Source: JAGVSR01 sp964458265 (GTDB taxonomy: Bacteria > Pseudomonadota > Alphaproteobacteria > Rhizobiales > Hyphomicrobiaceae). From it: 64,000 bases of DNA. Within the stretch, counting starts at the first letter, position 1; each line of letters opens with the position of its first letter. Shown here in pieces: positions 56,101-63,298 of this stretch. The stretch covers positions 27,794 through 91,793 of the forward strand of contig CAYWIF010000008.1 of NCBI GenBank assembly GCA_964458265.1. The letters are read 5' to 3'. A program made the position numbers and the translations under genes. The notes beneath the pieces are model-generated. The model was not told where the DNA came from and searched no databases. It saw only the letters and a list, made by a program, of their open reading frames with translations.

Positions 56101-56275
56101 CCAAACGAATACCGCGCGCATCTGGCATGGCGTCGAGTGATCGGCCGATCTTACCCCGAACAAGGTCAGCGAAAACCGCAGCACCTGCGCCCTTGGGAGC
56201 AAGGATTGCCTCGACATCCGGCCAGCCCAGATGGTCCCCGGCGATATCGAGGGTCAGCGGTGAACTCTCTGTCAC
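53150..56275 (-). CDS. N6-adenine DNA methyltransferase, Eco57I/type IIG-like
   Basis: 1041 residues. The central methyltransferase has motif I DPACGSGIFL (about 385-394) and motif IV NAPW (about 497-500); the usual form is NPPY/F/W, so the second residue is Ala here. A 370-residue N-terminal part of helical character (HDLLARIIFVQFLFDRK, ILSSYNDTYQLFDWLN) and a 500-residue C-terminal part with likely target recognition flank it. It lacks its own nuclease motif; the next gene supplies one. The start overlaps the HTH gene stop by four bases. It recalls methyltransferases of BREX-like loci in size and N-terminal style, but no other BREX gene is here. Confidence 0.85.
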   Translation of the reverse strand: MTESSPLTLDIAGDHLGWPDVEAILAPKGAGAAVFADLVRGKIGRSLDAMPDARGIRLGVLMADADAATSEPPLAIVAEFAKPVSEDTLRELHRLAWNFSHAPTLITIEPTILKVWTCCEAPDPSRDVATYVVQNVASDAMSPRGSDLLEAQAARALHWINLVSGQFFLAHAARFHRDGRADQMLLGNLRHIRSVLADQGLVDDDICHDLLARIIFVQFLFDRKDQDGKAALTPATLQRLHKEGVLTDAHGSFASILSSYNDTYQLFDWLNTKFNGDLFPGKGDTNQARAVGWATEKDVVRPAHLASLAEFIRGDVDLGSRQMSLWPQYAFDVIPLEFISSIYETFVTERAAKDGIFYTPPYLVDFILDQVLPWNETEWDLKIIDPACGSGIFLVKAFQRLVHRWKLANPGDTVRAETLRRLLERNIFGVDKDQHAVRVACFSLYLAMCDEIEPRHYWTQVTFPPMRGRRLICSDFFTEGQTGFDTATDSGSYDLVLGNAPWGDGVITEDAKVWAKSGRGWSIPNKDIGGLFLAKGSDLAAPSGRVAMIQSANSLLFNISPKAAGFREQIFGRRRVEAIFNLSALRFKVFRRKTHTTKTSAAPACVVIMTPSTPAADDLIRYVCPKHVRPLVDDFSILIEPQDARVLRVSDAISEPLIWSQLMWGAPRDLQLIRRLQGFPSLGALAGQRAFPYQQGLNFGDRKKAMPGLEGRRIFDETMFPADSFLTLDTEPLPVAHDLKIHSKASTGVAAFAWPQLIIKHSLNSPTRRFHARITKSSAKEGVLPNQSYFSIHADSAILDAACLAHNSRLAVYFHFLTSGRVSAYRPKLSRDEILSLPIPDPVEASLDGISDYASLDTRVFDLFRLNEAERVLIEDALAYTVDGFLEADGSLGDEPTTLGDDDDEAHLRAYCEHFIRVIRAGFGEDKTLSATIFRASQEQMPLRLVAFRLGGDTGISIQEIASPALLRQLEQLVDLDVPSGGGLFNRRIGRIYDASSGAPTIFLVKPDQKRFWTRSVGLHDGDEVALDLLTWGRPIQEMAI

Positions 56276-56562
56276 GAGCGCAATTCCAGTGTTCCTTGCT
56301 TGTCTCCAGCGAACCGCCCGACGGATGCAGCACCCCGAGGCTTCTTCTTCGTCAGACCAAGTCGGGCGAAGACCGGCGCAGCCGGAACTCCGGAATGGCG
56401 TAATTCAGACAGCAGAGCCGCTATGACCGCCAAGTGGTCGGGGACCTCTCCCCGCTTGCGATTGTTCGTGATCGAGTTTGGTCGCATGCCGAGCAGGCTG
56501 GCGAACTCCCGGATCGTGAGTCCAGCGCGAGCAAGCTCTTCGACGAAGGCATCATAGGTCAT
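56272..56562 (-). CDS. small helix-turn-helix regulator of the methyltransferase operon
   Basis: 96 residues from ATG 56562. An HTH is clear in LTIREFASLLGMRPNSITNNRKRGEVPDHLAVIA; the tail is basic. The four-base overlap with the methyltransferase gene and the direction show it is the first gene of the operon, as a controller protein of restriction-modification systems would be. There is no good ribosome site before the ATG, so a leaderless transcript or the longer frame (to 56655) is possible. Inverted repeats lie directly upstream. Confidence 0.75.
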   Translation of the reverse strand: MTYDAFVEELARAGLTIREFASLLGMRPNSITNNRKRGEVPDHLAVIAALLSELRHSGVPAAPVFARLGLTKKKPRGAASVGRFAGDKQGTLELRS

Positions 56563-56573
56563 AAGGATCGCCG

Positions 56574-56614
56574 AATACACATCATTTAATGTATTAAGCA
56601 CATAAAAAGATGTG
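56574..56614. promoter_or_regulatory. inverted repeats, probable operator of the HTH regulator
   Basis: AATACA (56574) and TGTATT (56590) are inverted copies 10 bases apart; a second nested pair is CACATC (56578) and GATGTG (56609). They lie within 55 bases upstream of the HTH gene in an AT-rich stretch. The 293-base gap to 56855 holds no gene I can support. Confidence 0.5.
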
Positions 56615-56855
56615 AATCTACTGACGATCGTCGTTGCAGCGAGATGCCAGGGCACCGCGCCTGTCCTCGCCCAGCTCCCGGCCGCCGTGATCGCGGTTCG
56701 CGGCCTCGTGAGGCGACTGCTAAAGCGCGTTGTCGGGACGACGGTGGTACATCTTCATACCCGACCTCCACATCGATACGATCGAGGTCGAAACGCGCGA
56801 TTTCCGCTGGGTTCGCAAACCCCACGCCACTCACAGATGCCGTCAGGCGCCGTGA

Positions 56856-57632
56856 TTAAGTCCGCGAGCGCATCTGTCGCCGCGCTTCATCAGCGACTGG
56901 ATGGAGAAGACTAGCAGCCGAGTTTCCTCCGACGAGACTATATCCCATTCCATTGTCCGCCCAGGCATAGCCGACAACATCACCTTCACGGTGTTCCGCC
57001 ATCGGGGCGTTCTGGTCGCGCATCATGGGACGCATCAGGATCGCGATGCGCGCGCCCTGTGCATCATCGTACATCAGAAGCCCAGCGGCGCCGTTCGGGG
57101 TCGCGATAACCCGCCCACCCATGAGGCGATAGCCGGCCTGCGAGAGGTCAGGAACCGAGATCTGGCGCGACAACCGGTTCTCGACCCAGCGCACTAGCGC
57201 GGTGCTGTCGGCCGCATTGATCTCGACGGGCCGGCCCTTGTCCTGTCCGAATACCGCATAGGCGTAGGAGGCTTCCTGGGCGAGCGCATTGATCCCGACG
57301 CCCGGCTCGGCGCCGATGCTGCGCAGCGACCATCCTCCAGCGCCGCCGACGAGCAGAAGAAGACAGGCCGCGACCGCGGCGCGCCAGCCGGTCCAGCTCG
57401 ACTGGCGTCGCGCAGCCACCAAGTGCGCGAGGTTGAGCTGCGGCGGCACCGGTTCGGCGGCGATCGGCCCAAGTGCTGCGCGCAACGTCTCCCGCTGCCG
57501 GCCGAAGCTCGCATATTGCTTGGCCACCTCGGGGTTGCGTTCGAGATAGGCTTCCACGTCCGCGCGGCGGGCACCGGACAAGGCCCCGTCGACATAGGCG
57601 TGAAGATCGTCCTCACTGATCGGACGGCTCAT
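56856..57632 (-). CDS. membrane anti-sigma factor
   Basis: 258 residues. The N-terminus (ISEDDLHAYVDGALSGARRADVEAYLERNPEVA) is the cytoplasmic anti-sigma helix pattern, then one membrane helix (WRAAVAACLLLLVGGAGGWSL, about 81-101) and an exported C-terminal domain (GYRLMGGRVIATPNGAAGLLMYDD). The zinc motif HxxxCxxC is absent. The gene starts inside the sigma gene end (overlap 57629-57632) and is the last of a four-gene operon. Confidence 0.87.
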   Translation of the reverse strand: MSRPISEDDLHAYVDGALSGARRADVEAYLERNPEVAKQYASFGRQRETLRAALGPIAAEPVPPQLNLAHLVAARRQSSWTGWRAAVAACLLLLVGGAGGWSLRSIGAEPGVGINALAQEASYAYAVFGQDKGRPVEINAADSTALVRWVENRLSRQISVPDLSQAGYRLMGGRVIATPNGAAGLLMYDDAQGARIAILMRPMMRDQNAPMAEHREGDVVGYAWADNGMGYSLVGGNSAASLLHPVADEARRQMRSRT

Positions 57633-58159
57633 TTTACCCTCCTCAGGCCAGGTCCCGTCGTTGCCGAGCGCGCCGGTCCTTCTTCGATCAATTGCGCGAG
57701 CCGCTGCCGGGCGCGCGACAGGCGCGACATCACCGTGCCGAGCGGAACGCCGAGCACCGCGGCGGCCTCTGCGTAGGACAGGTCCTCGACGCCGATGAGC
57801 AGCAGCACGCTGCGCTGGTCTTCAGGAAGAGCCGCGAGCGCCGCCAGCGCCGCCTGATGGTGGAGCTGATCCTCCTGCGTCGGCGGGGTGGCGAAGGCGG
57901 TCTCGCTGGTATCGTCCACTGGCACATGCAAGCCCCGCCGTGCCGTTTGTCGTATCCGGTTGATGGCCAGGTTATGCAGGATGGTAAAGACCCAGGTCCG
58001 CGCATCGCCATCGGCTCGCCGCTGATGCCAACGGCTGATTACCCGCTCGAGGCAGTCCTGCACCAGGTCGTCGGCCGAGACCTGATCCCGCAGCAGGCTG
58101 CGCGCGTAGCGCCGCAGCGACGGGATCAGTGGTTCGACGATGGCCATCATGTCCTGCAT
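57629..58159 (-). CDS. ECF RNA polymerase sigma factor
   Basis: 176 residues with region 2 (RYARSLLRDQVSADDLVQDCLERVI, TWVFTILHNLAINRIRQ) and region 4 (LSYAEAAAVLGVPLGTVMSRLSRARQRL) in the normal order. It is the third gene of a DUF305-YVTN-sigma-anti-sigma operon, 18 bases after the YVTN gene. The two divergent promoters at 60.1 kb with the same GGAATAAA-N14-GTCT layout are good candidates for its target sites. Confidence 0.92.
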   Translation of the reverse strand: MQDMMAIVEPLIPSLRRYARSLLRDQVSADDLVQDCLERVISRWHQRRADGDARTWVFTILHNLAINRIRQTARRGLHVPVDDTSETAFATPPTQEDQLHHQAALAALAALPEDQRSVLLLIGVEDLSYAEAAAVLGVPLGTVMSRLSRARQRLAQLIEEGPARSATTGPGLRRVK

Positions 58160-58177
58160 GCCGCCTCCTTACGCCGC

Positions 58178-59656
58178 TCAGGATGCGCGAGACTGTACCT
58201 GAACCGGCGCTCCATGTTCCGACGCCGTGCCGGGCACGATGACGAGATAGCGGCGGCGATCGTCTGCGGCGTCGCCGACCACCTGCCGGATCGGACCGAC
58301 CGCGTTGACCACAGCCGAGCCCGCCGGGTTGGTCGTGAAGGCCGCGAGCGGCTCTATCTGTCCGGAGCCGTCCGGCTTGTCGGCGAGCGCCAGCACATAG
58401 GGCTTGCGCGGCTCCAGCCCGGCAACGGCCGCCTGCAGCACCTGGGTGAGACCCTGGTCGAACAGCGAGACACTGGTCCCCCGCTCCGTGGCGGAGGGCC
58501 CGACCGCCGTGAGCGACAGCAGGCTCGCCTTGCCCGCAACGCCGAGCGGCTGAAGGCCCGACGTGCCCTCATCCGCCCTGACGGCACGCGGCACATAGAC
58601 CAGCGCTTGGGGCGCCTGTCCGACCGAGATCTCGGCGATGACCTGGTTCGTCGCCGTGTCGATCGCCGCCACCTTGTCGGCGTTCTCGATGCCGACATAG
58701 ATCCGCGTGCCATCGCCCGAGGGCCAGAGGCCATGCGGCAGCTTGCCCACGGGGATCAGCGCCGTCTGCTCGAACGTATCGGTGCGGAAGACCTTGATCG
58801 CATCGAGGCCGCCAACCGTGACATAGGCGAAGGTGCCCGCCATGGTCTTCGCGAAGTTGACGTGGTTGGTGAGTGGGCCTGTGTCGATGGTACGCAGCAC
58901 CGAGAATGGTGGCTTGGCATCGAACACCATCACACGCCCGATATCCTTCAGCGTCAGCCAGACCTGCCGTCCGTCCGGGCTTGCAGCGATGTTCGGGCAG
59001 AACGGCGAGTCCTGCTTGATATGGCCGACGATCTGATGATCGGCTCGGCGGATCACCACGGTCTCGGCCGTGAAGGAAGAGCAGACATAGCCGTATTCGC
59101 CGTCCGGCGAGAATATCTGCATGCCGGGGCCGGCTGGCACGCGGATGCGGGTCTTCTCGGCGAATGTCGTCGGATCAATGACCGAGATATAGTCTTCGCC
59201 GCGCACCGTGACCCAGAGCTCGCGACCATCGGGCGTGAAGAACGCCTCATGCGGTGAGCGGCCGAGATAGGTGGTCGCCTTCACGGCATTGGTGGCGGTG
59301 TCGATGAAGGTCACCGAGTTGGAGCCGATCGACACGACGGCGAGCGTCTTGCCATCAGGCGAGAAACCGAGCCCGTGCACCAGCACTTGCCCGCGATACA
59401 GCGGACTGAAATTTGCCGGCTGCGGATCGCCGAGCCGGATGACGCCGAGCAGCGCATTGTTTGCCGGATCGATCACCGAGACAGTGTTCGAAAACTGCTC
59501 GGCGGCGTAAACGCGGTCACGGTGGCTCACCGGAATGTCTTCCGTGGCCGATGCGCGCGGCGCCTGGCCGGCGAACGCCTGACTCGCCGGGACAAGCGCG
59601 GTGCCCAGGAGCAGTGTCAGTGCGAGCAGGTGATGTTTCATAGTCGAGGGCCTCAT
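58178..59656 (-). CDS. exported YVTN beta-propeller protein
   Basis: 492 residues from ATG 59656, which overlaps the DUF305 stop by four bases (ATGA); a second ATG at 59641 is possible. A signal peptide (cleavage near AFAGQ) is followed by about seven YVTN/NHL-type repeats, for example SNTVSVIDPANNALLGVIRLG, VTFIDTATNAVKATTYLG and KVAAIDTATNQVIAEISVG, each a blade of a beta-propeller. The last 120 residues are a separate, partly beta-rich region. Such exported proteins often bind metal or other ligands; with DUF305 as neighbour, a role in metal or envelope stress is a guess. Confidence 0.85.
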   Translation of the reverse strand: MRPSTMKHHLLALTLLLGTALVPASQAFAGQAPRASATEDIPVSHRDRVYAAEQFSNTVSVIDPANNALLGVIRLGDPQPANFSPLYRGQVLVHGLGFSPDGKTLAVVSIGSNSVTFIDTATNAVKATTYLGRSPHEAFFTPDGRELWVTVRGEDYISVIDPTTFAEKTRIRVPAGPGMQIFSPDGEYGYVCSSFTAETVVIRRADHQIVGHIKQDSPFCPNIAASPDGRQVWLTLKDIGRVMVFDAKPPFSVLRTIDTGPLTNHVNFAKTMAGTFAYVTVGGLDAIKVFRTDTFEQTALIPVGKLPHGLWPSGDGTRIYVGIENADKVAAIDTATNQVIAEISVGQAPQALVYVPRAVRADEGTSGLQPLGVAGKASLLSLTAVGPSATERGTSVSLFDQGLTQVLQAAVAGLEPRKPYVLALADKPDGSGQIEPLAAFTTNPAGSAVVNAVGPIRQVVGDAADDRRRYLVIVPGTASEHGAPVQVQSRAS

Positions 59657-60045
59657 GGTTTGATCGCCGCGTTCTTCTGGTCGGCCAGGGCCATGCGCAT
59701 TGCCCGGATCTCGTCTTCCTGGGTGACGATGATTTCCTGCGCGAGACGGCGGACTGTCTCGTTGCGACCGGAGCGCAGCAGCGCCTTGGCCATGTCGATT
59801 GCGCCCTGATGATGCGGGATCATCATCACGAGGAAGTCTCGGTCGACGTCGCCGGTAGGCTCGACATGCATGGCCGCCATCATTCGCGCCATGGCTATGT
59901 CGTTGTCGGCCTGGAAGGCCTGCGCTTCCTGTGAGCGCTCGCTGGTCGCCGCGCCGGGGTGGTGTTGCTGCGCCATCGCCGGGTTTCCAGCCATGGCAAA
60001 GATGCAGATCGCCAGAACGATCGCACCGCCTTTGTTGATCTTCAT
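59653..60045 (-). CDS. DUF305 family exported protein
   Basis: 130 residues: signal peptide (cleavage near AMAQQ), then a ferritin-like helical DUF305 domain with the family motif MIPHHQGAIDMAKAL and Met-rich surroundings (MARMMAAMHVEP, MRMALADQ). DUF305 proteins are periplasmic and frequently found with copper or other metal resistance genes. First gene of the four-gene operon; its stop overlaps the YVTN start by four bases. The start is ATG 60045; ATG 60066 in frame is too early for the signal. Confidence 0.88.
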   Translation of the reverse strand: MKINKGGAIVLAICIFAMAGNPAMAQQHHPGAATSERSQEAQAFQADNDIAMARMMAAMHVEPTGDVDRDFLVMMIPHHQGAIDMAKALLRSGRNETVRRLAQEIIVTQEDEIRAMRMALADQKNAAIKP

Positions 60046-60082
60046 TGCTATGGTCGCTCCGTGCACATTGCATTGGAGCGGT

Positions 60083-60108
60083 AGACAGCACAGCCTCTCC
60101 TTTATTCC
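60083..60108 (-). promoter_or_regulatory. ECF-type promoter, DUF305-YVTN-sigma operon
   Basis: On the minus strand GGAATAAA, 14 bases, then GTCT(ACC), ending 37 bases before the DUF305 start. The same -35 block, spacing and GTCT block occur in the divergent promoter at 60155. The shared layout within 170 bases is strong internal evidence for one sigma factor; the ECF factor of the operon is the natural candidate. Confidence 0.65.
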
Positions 60109-60154
60109 ATTCCCCTCGAATTTTCTTGGCTATCTGAAAAAGCTACTGCCGCTC

Positions 60155-60180
60155 GGAATAAATCGGCGACGTCGTTGTCT
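60155..60180 (+). promoter_or_regulatory. ECF-type promoter of the COG4315 gene
   Basis: GGAATAAA, 14 bases, then GTCT(CAC), 32 bases before the GTG start at 60213. See the mirror promoter at 60083-60108: the -35 block, spacing and GTCT are identical, while the spacers are unrelated, so the match is not due to duplication of the region. Confidence 0.65.
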
Positions 60181-60212
60181 CACTACGGTCACCACCTCAG
60201 TAGGAGCACATC

Positions 60213-60593
60213 GTGATCACCAAGACACTATTCGCAGCAGCCATCATCCTTTCGGCTTCCACCGCGGCTTTCGCCGCCGATCCCGCCATGGTCGGCGAGA
60301 CAGCGAAGGGGCGGACCCTCATCGACGCACACGGCATGACGCTCTACACCTTTGACAAGGACTCCGACGGCAAGTCGGCCTGCAACGGTCCGTGCGCCGC
60401 CAACTGGCCTCCGCTTGCGGCCGCCGCCGACGCACAATCAGCGGCCAGCTACACTGTCGTCGTGCGCGATGACGGCTCGCGTCAGTGGGCCTACAAGGGC
60501 CATCCGCTCTACACTTGGACGAAGGACAAGAAGCCGGGCGACATCACCGGCGACGGATTCCTCAACGGCGCCTGGCACGTCGCCCAGCCCTGA
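60213..60593 (+). CDS. COG4315-family exported protein
   Basis: 126 residues from a GTG start with AGGAG nine bases upstream. Signal peptide (cleavage near AFAAD), then two copies of the family repeat: GMTLYTFDKDSDGKSACNGPC, and GHPLYTWTKDKKPGD. These small periplasmic proteins are of unknown function and often co-occur with ECF regulons. A hairpin follows at 60616. The gene is divergent from the DUF305 operon and shares its promoter type. Confidence 0.88.
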   Translation: MITKTLFAAAIILSASTAAFAADPAMVGETAKGRTLIDAHGMTLYTFDKDSDGKSACNGPCAANWPPLAAAADAQSAASYTVVVRDDGSRQWAYKGHPLYTWTKDKKPGDITGDGFLNGAWHVAQP

Positions 60594-60615
60594 TCCGCCC
60601 GATGATTTGACTTCA

Positions 60616-60643
60616 CTGCCGGCGGCCCGCTCGCCGGCAGTTT
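60616..60643 (+). terminator. probable intrinsic terminator
   Basis: CTGCCGGC and GCCGGCAG form an eight-base stem, then TTTC. Short T run, so of moderate strength. Confidence 0.55.
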
Positions 60644-60658
60644 CAGCTCCCGCTTGAC

Positions 60659-61072
60659 CTAAACTCTGATCCTCGCGGCGCCAAGATAAGCGAACAGCGC
60701 GACAGCGGCGCCAATCAGCGTGCCCCCGCAAATGTCCGTCAAGGCAAGCTGGAGGCTCCAGTTGCGGATCGCGGCGTAACACGTCAGCGCATAGGTGGCG
60801 TAGGTGCAGAGGCCGTAGATTGCGCCATTGCTGGCGGCGACGGTCCTGTTTCGGACCCGCAACGCGGGGAAAACCGCAAAGTAGCAAAGTCCGAAGATGA
60901 AAAGCGGACAAAATATGAGAACCGGCCAGATGTGAGGCTGTTCAGCGAGCACGTCGCCCAATGTATTCTTGTAAGACTGGGCTCCGAACGAAAAGATGAT
61001 TGCGGCGTCAAGAACGCCGAACGCAACGAGAGCGATCATGTAGGCGGCAACGCGCTGTCTCATCGTCAACAT
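60659..61072 (-). CDS. DUF2177 family membrane protein
   Basis: 137 residues with four hydrophobic helices; the family pattern GVLDAAIIFSFG and GAIYGLCTYATYAL with polar residues inside the helices is typical of DUF2177. Function unknown. Start at ATG 61072 with AGAGGCG upstream; ATG 61063 is possible. It lies between the COG4315 gene and the GGDEF-EAL gene, on the minus strand. Confidence 0.8.
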   Translation of the reverse strand: MLTMRQRVAAYMIALVAFGVLDAAIIFSFGAQSYKNTLGDVLAEQPHIWPVLIFCPLFIFGLCYFAVFPALRVRNRTVAASNGAIYGLCTYATYALTCYAAIRNWSLQLALTDICGGTLIGAAVALFAYLGAARIRV

Positions 61073-61126
61073 GTCCACGCCTCTGCGCTCGCGAAGAACC
61101 ACACCTCATGCCACGTGCGGCAATCA

Positions 61127-63028
61127 TTAGCCGACAGATGCGCGACGATGTGGACTCGCCAGCTTCTGCTCGGCCACCGAGCCATTCGAGCTCGCGGGGG
61201 CCTGTAGGGAAACCGGATAGAGAGGAACCGTTCCAACCATGCCCTGAGCGTGCCGGCGCAGCAGCCGTTCCGTCGTCACGCGGTCTCCAGGCCTGGCAAA
61301 GGCGAAACCTTGGCCGAGATGGCAGCCCATCGACCAGAGTTGGCTTGCCTGCACCTCGGTCTCAATACCTTCGGCTACAACCCGAATATCGAGGCGTCTG
61401 GCGATATCGATCAAACCCTCGACGATCACCATGCTCGGATCCTCCGGCCACAAGCGAGCGACGAAGGTCTGATCAATCTTGATGATATCGACGGGAACAC
61501 TCAGCAGATGCGTCAGTGAGGCGTATCCCGTCCCAAAATCATCGAGTGCGACGAGGACGCCAGCCGCGCGCAGGGATTCAATCTCCTTCGCGACGACGCG
61601 ATCGCGTCGTCCGAGATACACATCCTCGCTAACCTCAAGCACCAAGTGCTTCAGCGAAACACCCGCGCGATCGAATGCGCTCTCCAGCTTCTTTCCGATG
61701 CTCCCAGTGTAGAAATCCGCCGTCGACACGTTGATGCCGACGTGCTGGACCGGGATCCCACTATCCAGCCAATGGCGGATATCTCCAGCTACGGCCGCGA
61801 GCATCTGTTCTGTCAGTTCTGCGGCGACGTGAGCGTCCGTCGTCGCCTCATGGAAATCGGCCGCGGTGATCAGTTCACCGTCGACCGTGCGCATTCTGCA
61901 AAGCGCCTCGAGGCCGATGATCTCGCCTGTGTCCAAGCGCACCACGGGCTGGTAGTGCGCCTCGATACGATTGTCCTTAAGCGCCCCCGCAACATCTCGA
62001 ATGGCATCCCGCCGCCGCGTGATGCGGCTACCGATGCCCGGCCAATAGCGGACGAAACCGCCGCGCCCGGTCTCCTTCGCGTGGTAAAGCGCGAAATCGG
62101 CGGCTTCGCTCACGGCGATCGCCGTCGCCTCTCCTTGCGCGAGAACCGCGCCACCGATCGTCGCGCGGGGGACGACCATGTGGCCCTCGCAAGGCGCTGG
62201 CAGTTCGAGCGCCGCGAAGATGCGCGCGGCCGCCGCGTCGAGATCGCTCAGCAGCTCGGGCGACTGCATGATGACCGCGAACTCATCTCCGCCAAGCCGA
62301 AAGGTGATGTCAGGCGCCATCACATGGGAGATCCGACTTGCGGCGGTGCGTATCAGGGCGTCGCCGGCGAGATGGCCGAAGGTGTCGTTGACGACCTTGA
62401 GGTTGTCCAGGTCCAGGATGAACAGTCCCCACGATCCGATCTCGTCGCAGGGTATGTTCGCCATGGCGGTTTCGAAGGCAGATCGATTTGGAAGACCCGT
62501 CAGGGCGTCGATGTTCGCGCGACGCTCCCGATCGGCGATCCGCTCGTGCCGACGGAGCGCGATGGTGCAGAGGTCCACGCACGCTTCCGCGAGCTCGCGC
62601 TCAGCTTTGCCCGGGTAATGCCTGTCGCGGTGATAGAGCCCGAGGACTGCGACCGTGTTTCTTTCATCGTTTAGGATCGGCAGCGACCAACATGCCGTCA
62701 CGCCAAGGCGGTCGATGCGCGATGCAAACTTCGCGCAACGGGGATCAACGGTCATGTCTTCGATAATCACGACTTCCCGAAGATATGCCGCAGTTCCACA
62801 GGCGCCGACCTCAGGGCCGATCACCATTCCGTCGAGAGCCTCGGAGTAGTCGTCGGGGAGACTCGGGGCCGCAAGCGGGTGGAGCAGTCCAGCGCGGTCC
62901 ACGATCAGGATCGAGCAGATCGTGCCCGGCAGTTCGGCCTCGACGAGAACGCAGATCTGCCGCGCAGTGTCACCGAGCGGTTCGCCGTTTGCGATCATCC
63001 GTAGTATTTCATTCTGGATGCGCAGCAA
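61127..63028 (-). CDS. GAF-GGDEF-EAL cyclic-di-GMP regulator
   Basis: 633 residues from TTG 63028 (GGCGGG upstream); the start is uncertain, because no ATG with a ribosome site exists at the N-terminal edge of the fold. TTG 63046 or ATG 62998 are alternatives, and the long upstream frame is most likely not coding. Domains: GAF (about 10-160, e.g. GACGTAAYLREVVI), GGDEF with intact RLGGDEFAVI (diguanylate cyclase motif) and EAL with GLEALCRM, DDFGTGYASL and VAEGIE. So both synthesis and breakdown of cyclic-di-GMP look possible. No RxxD inhibitory site is seen in the expected place before GGDEF. Confidence 0.85.
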   Translation of the reverse strand: MLRIQNEILRMIANGEPLGDTARQICVLVEAELPGTICSILIVDRAGLLHPLAAPSLPDDYSEALDGMVIGPEVGACGTAAYLREVVIIEDMTVDPRCAKFASRIDRLGVTACWSLPILNDERNTVAVLGLYHRDRHYPGKAERELAEACVDLCTIALRRHERIADRERRANIDALTGLPNRSAFETAMANIPCDEIGSWGLFILDLDNLKVVNDTFGHLAGDALIRTAASRISHVMAPDITFRLGGDEFAVIMQSPELLSDLDAAAARIFAALELPAPCEGHMVVPRATIGGAVLAQGEATAIAVSEAADFALYHAKETGRGGFVRYWPGIGSRITRRRDAIRDVAGALKDNRIEAHYQPVVRLDTGEIIGLEALCRMRTVDGELITAADFHEATTDAHVAAELTEQMLAAVAGDIRHWLDSGIPVQHVGINVSTADFYTGSIGKKLESAFDRAGVSLKHLVLEVSEDVYLGRRDRVVAKEIESLRAAGVLVALDDFGTGYASLTHLLSVPVDIIKIDQTFVARLWPEDPSMVIVEGLIDIARRLDIRVVAEGIETEVQASQLWSMGCHLGQGFAFARPGDRVTTERLLRRHAQGMVGTVPLYPVSLQAPASSNGSVAEQKLASPHRRASVG

Positions 63029-63140
63029 CGAACACCCGCCTGACAACTCATTTATACGAGAGGTGCGACTATAATAGTCGTGGCCGGTAAACGGCGGGGT
63101 AATCGAGATGCTAAAAGTCGAATTAATCACGTCGATAGGA

Positions 63141-63208
63141 GGGGAAAGCCTTCCCCTGCGGCCGAGCCTCGCGTCTCGGCCGACCCCTTCTGCGGGGAGA
63201 TCCCCGCA
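63141..63208. other. three consecutive hairpins upstream of the ArdC-like gene
   Basis: GGGGAA/TTCCCC (63141-63156), GGCCGAG/CTCGGCC (63160-63181) and TGCGGGGA/TCCCCGCA (63191-63208) follow one another. Such clusters lie near transfer origins and leader regions of conjugative elements; here they may also be the 5' leader of the next gene. The remaining 270-base gap (63029-63298) shows nothing else. Confidence 0.45.
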
Positions 63209-63298
63209 ACGCCCCCTAGAGTGAGAGTGCGGACCGGCTTTGCCGTGACGGGTTGAGAGCGGGGAGAGAGCTTCCGGCGCCCGTCGCGGAGACCCGCG

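Noticed and set aside
56586..56834. Frame on the minus strand beginning GVGFANPAEIARFDLDRIDV
   Set aside because: The first 40 residues look protein-like but the rest is frame-shifted Arg/Gly-rich sequence with no ribosome site; at best a relic, not supportable.
59657..60091. N-terminal extension of the YVTN protein across the DUF305 gene
   Set aside because: Out-of-frame shadow of the DUF305 gene; ATG 59656 with a signal peptide and a 4-base overlap is the real start.
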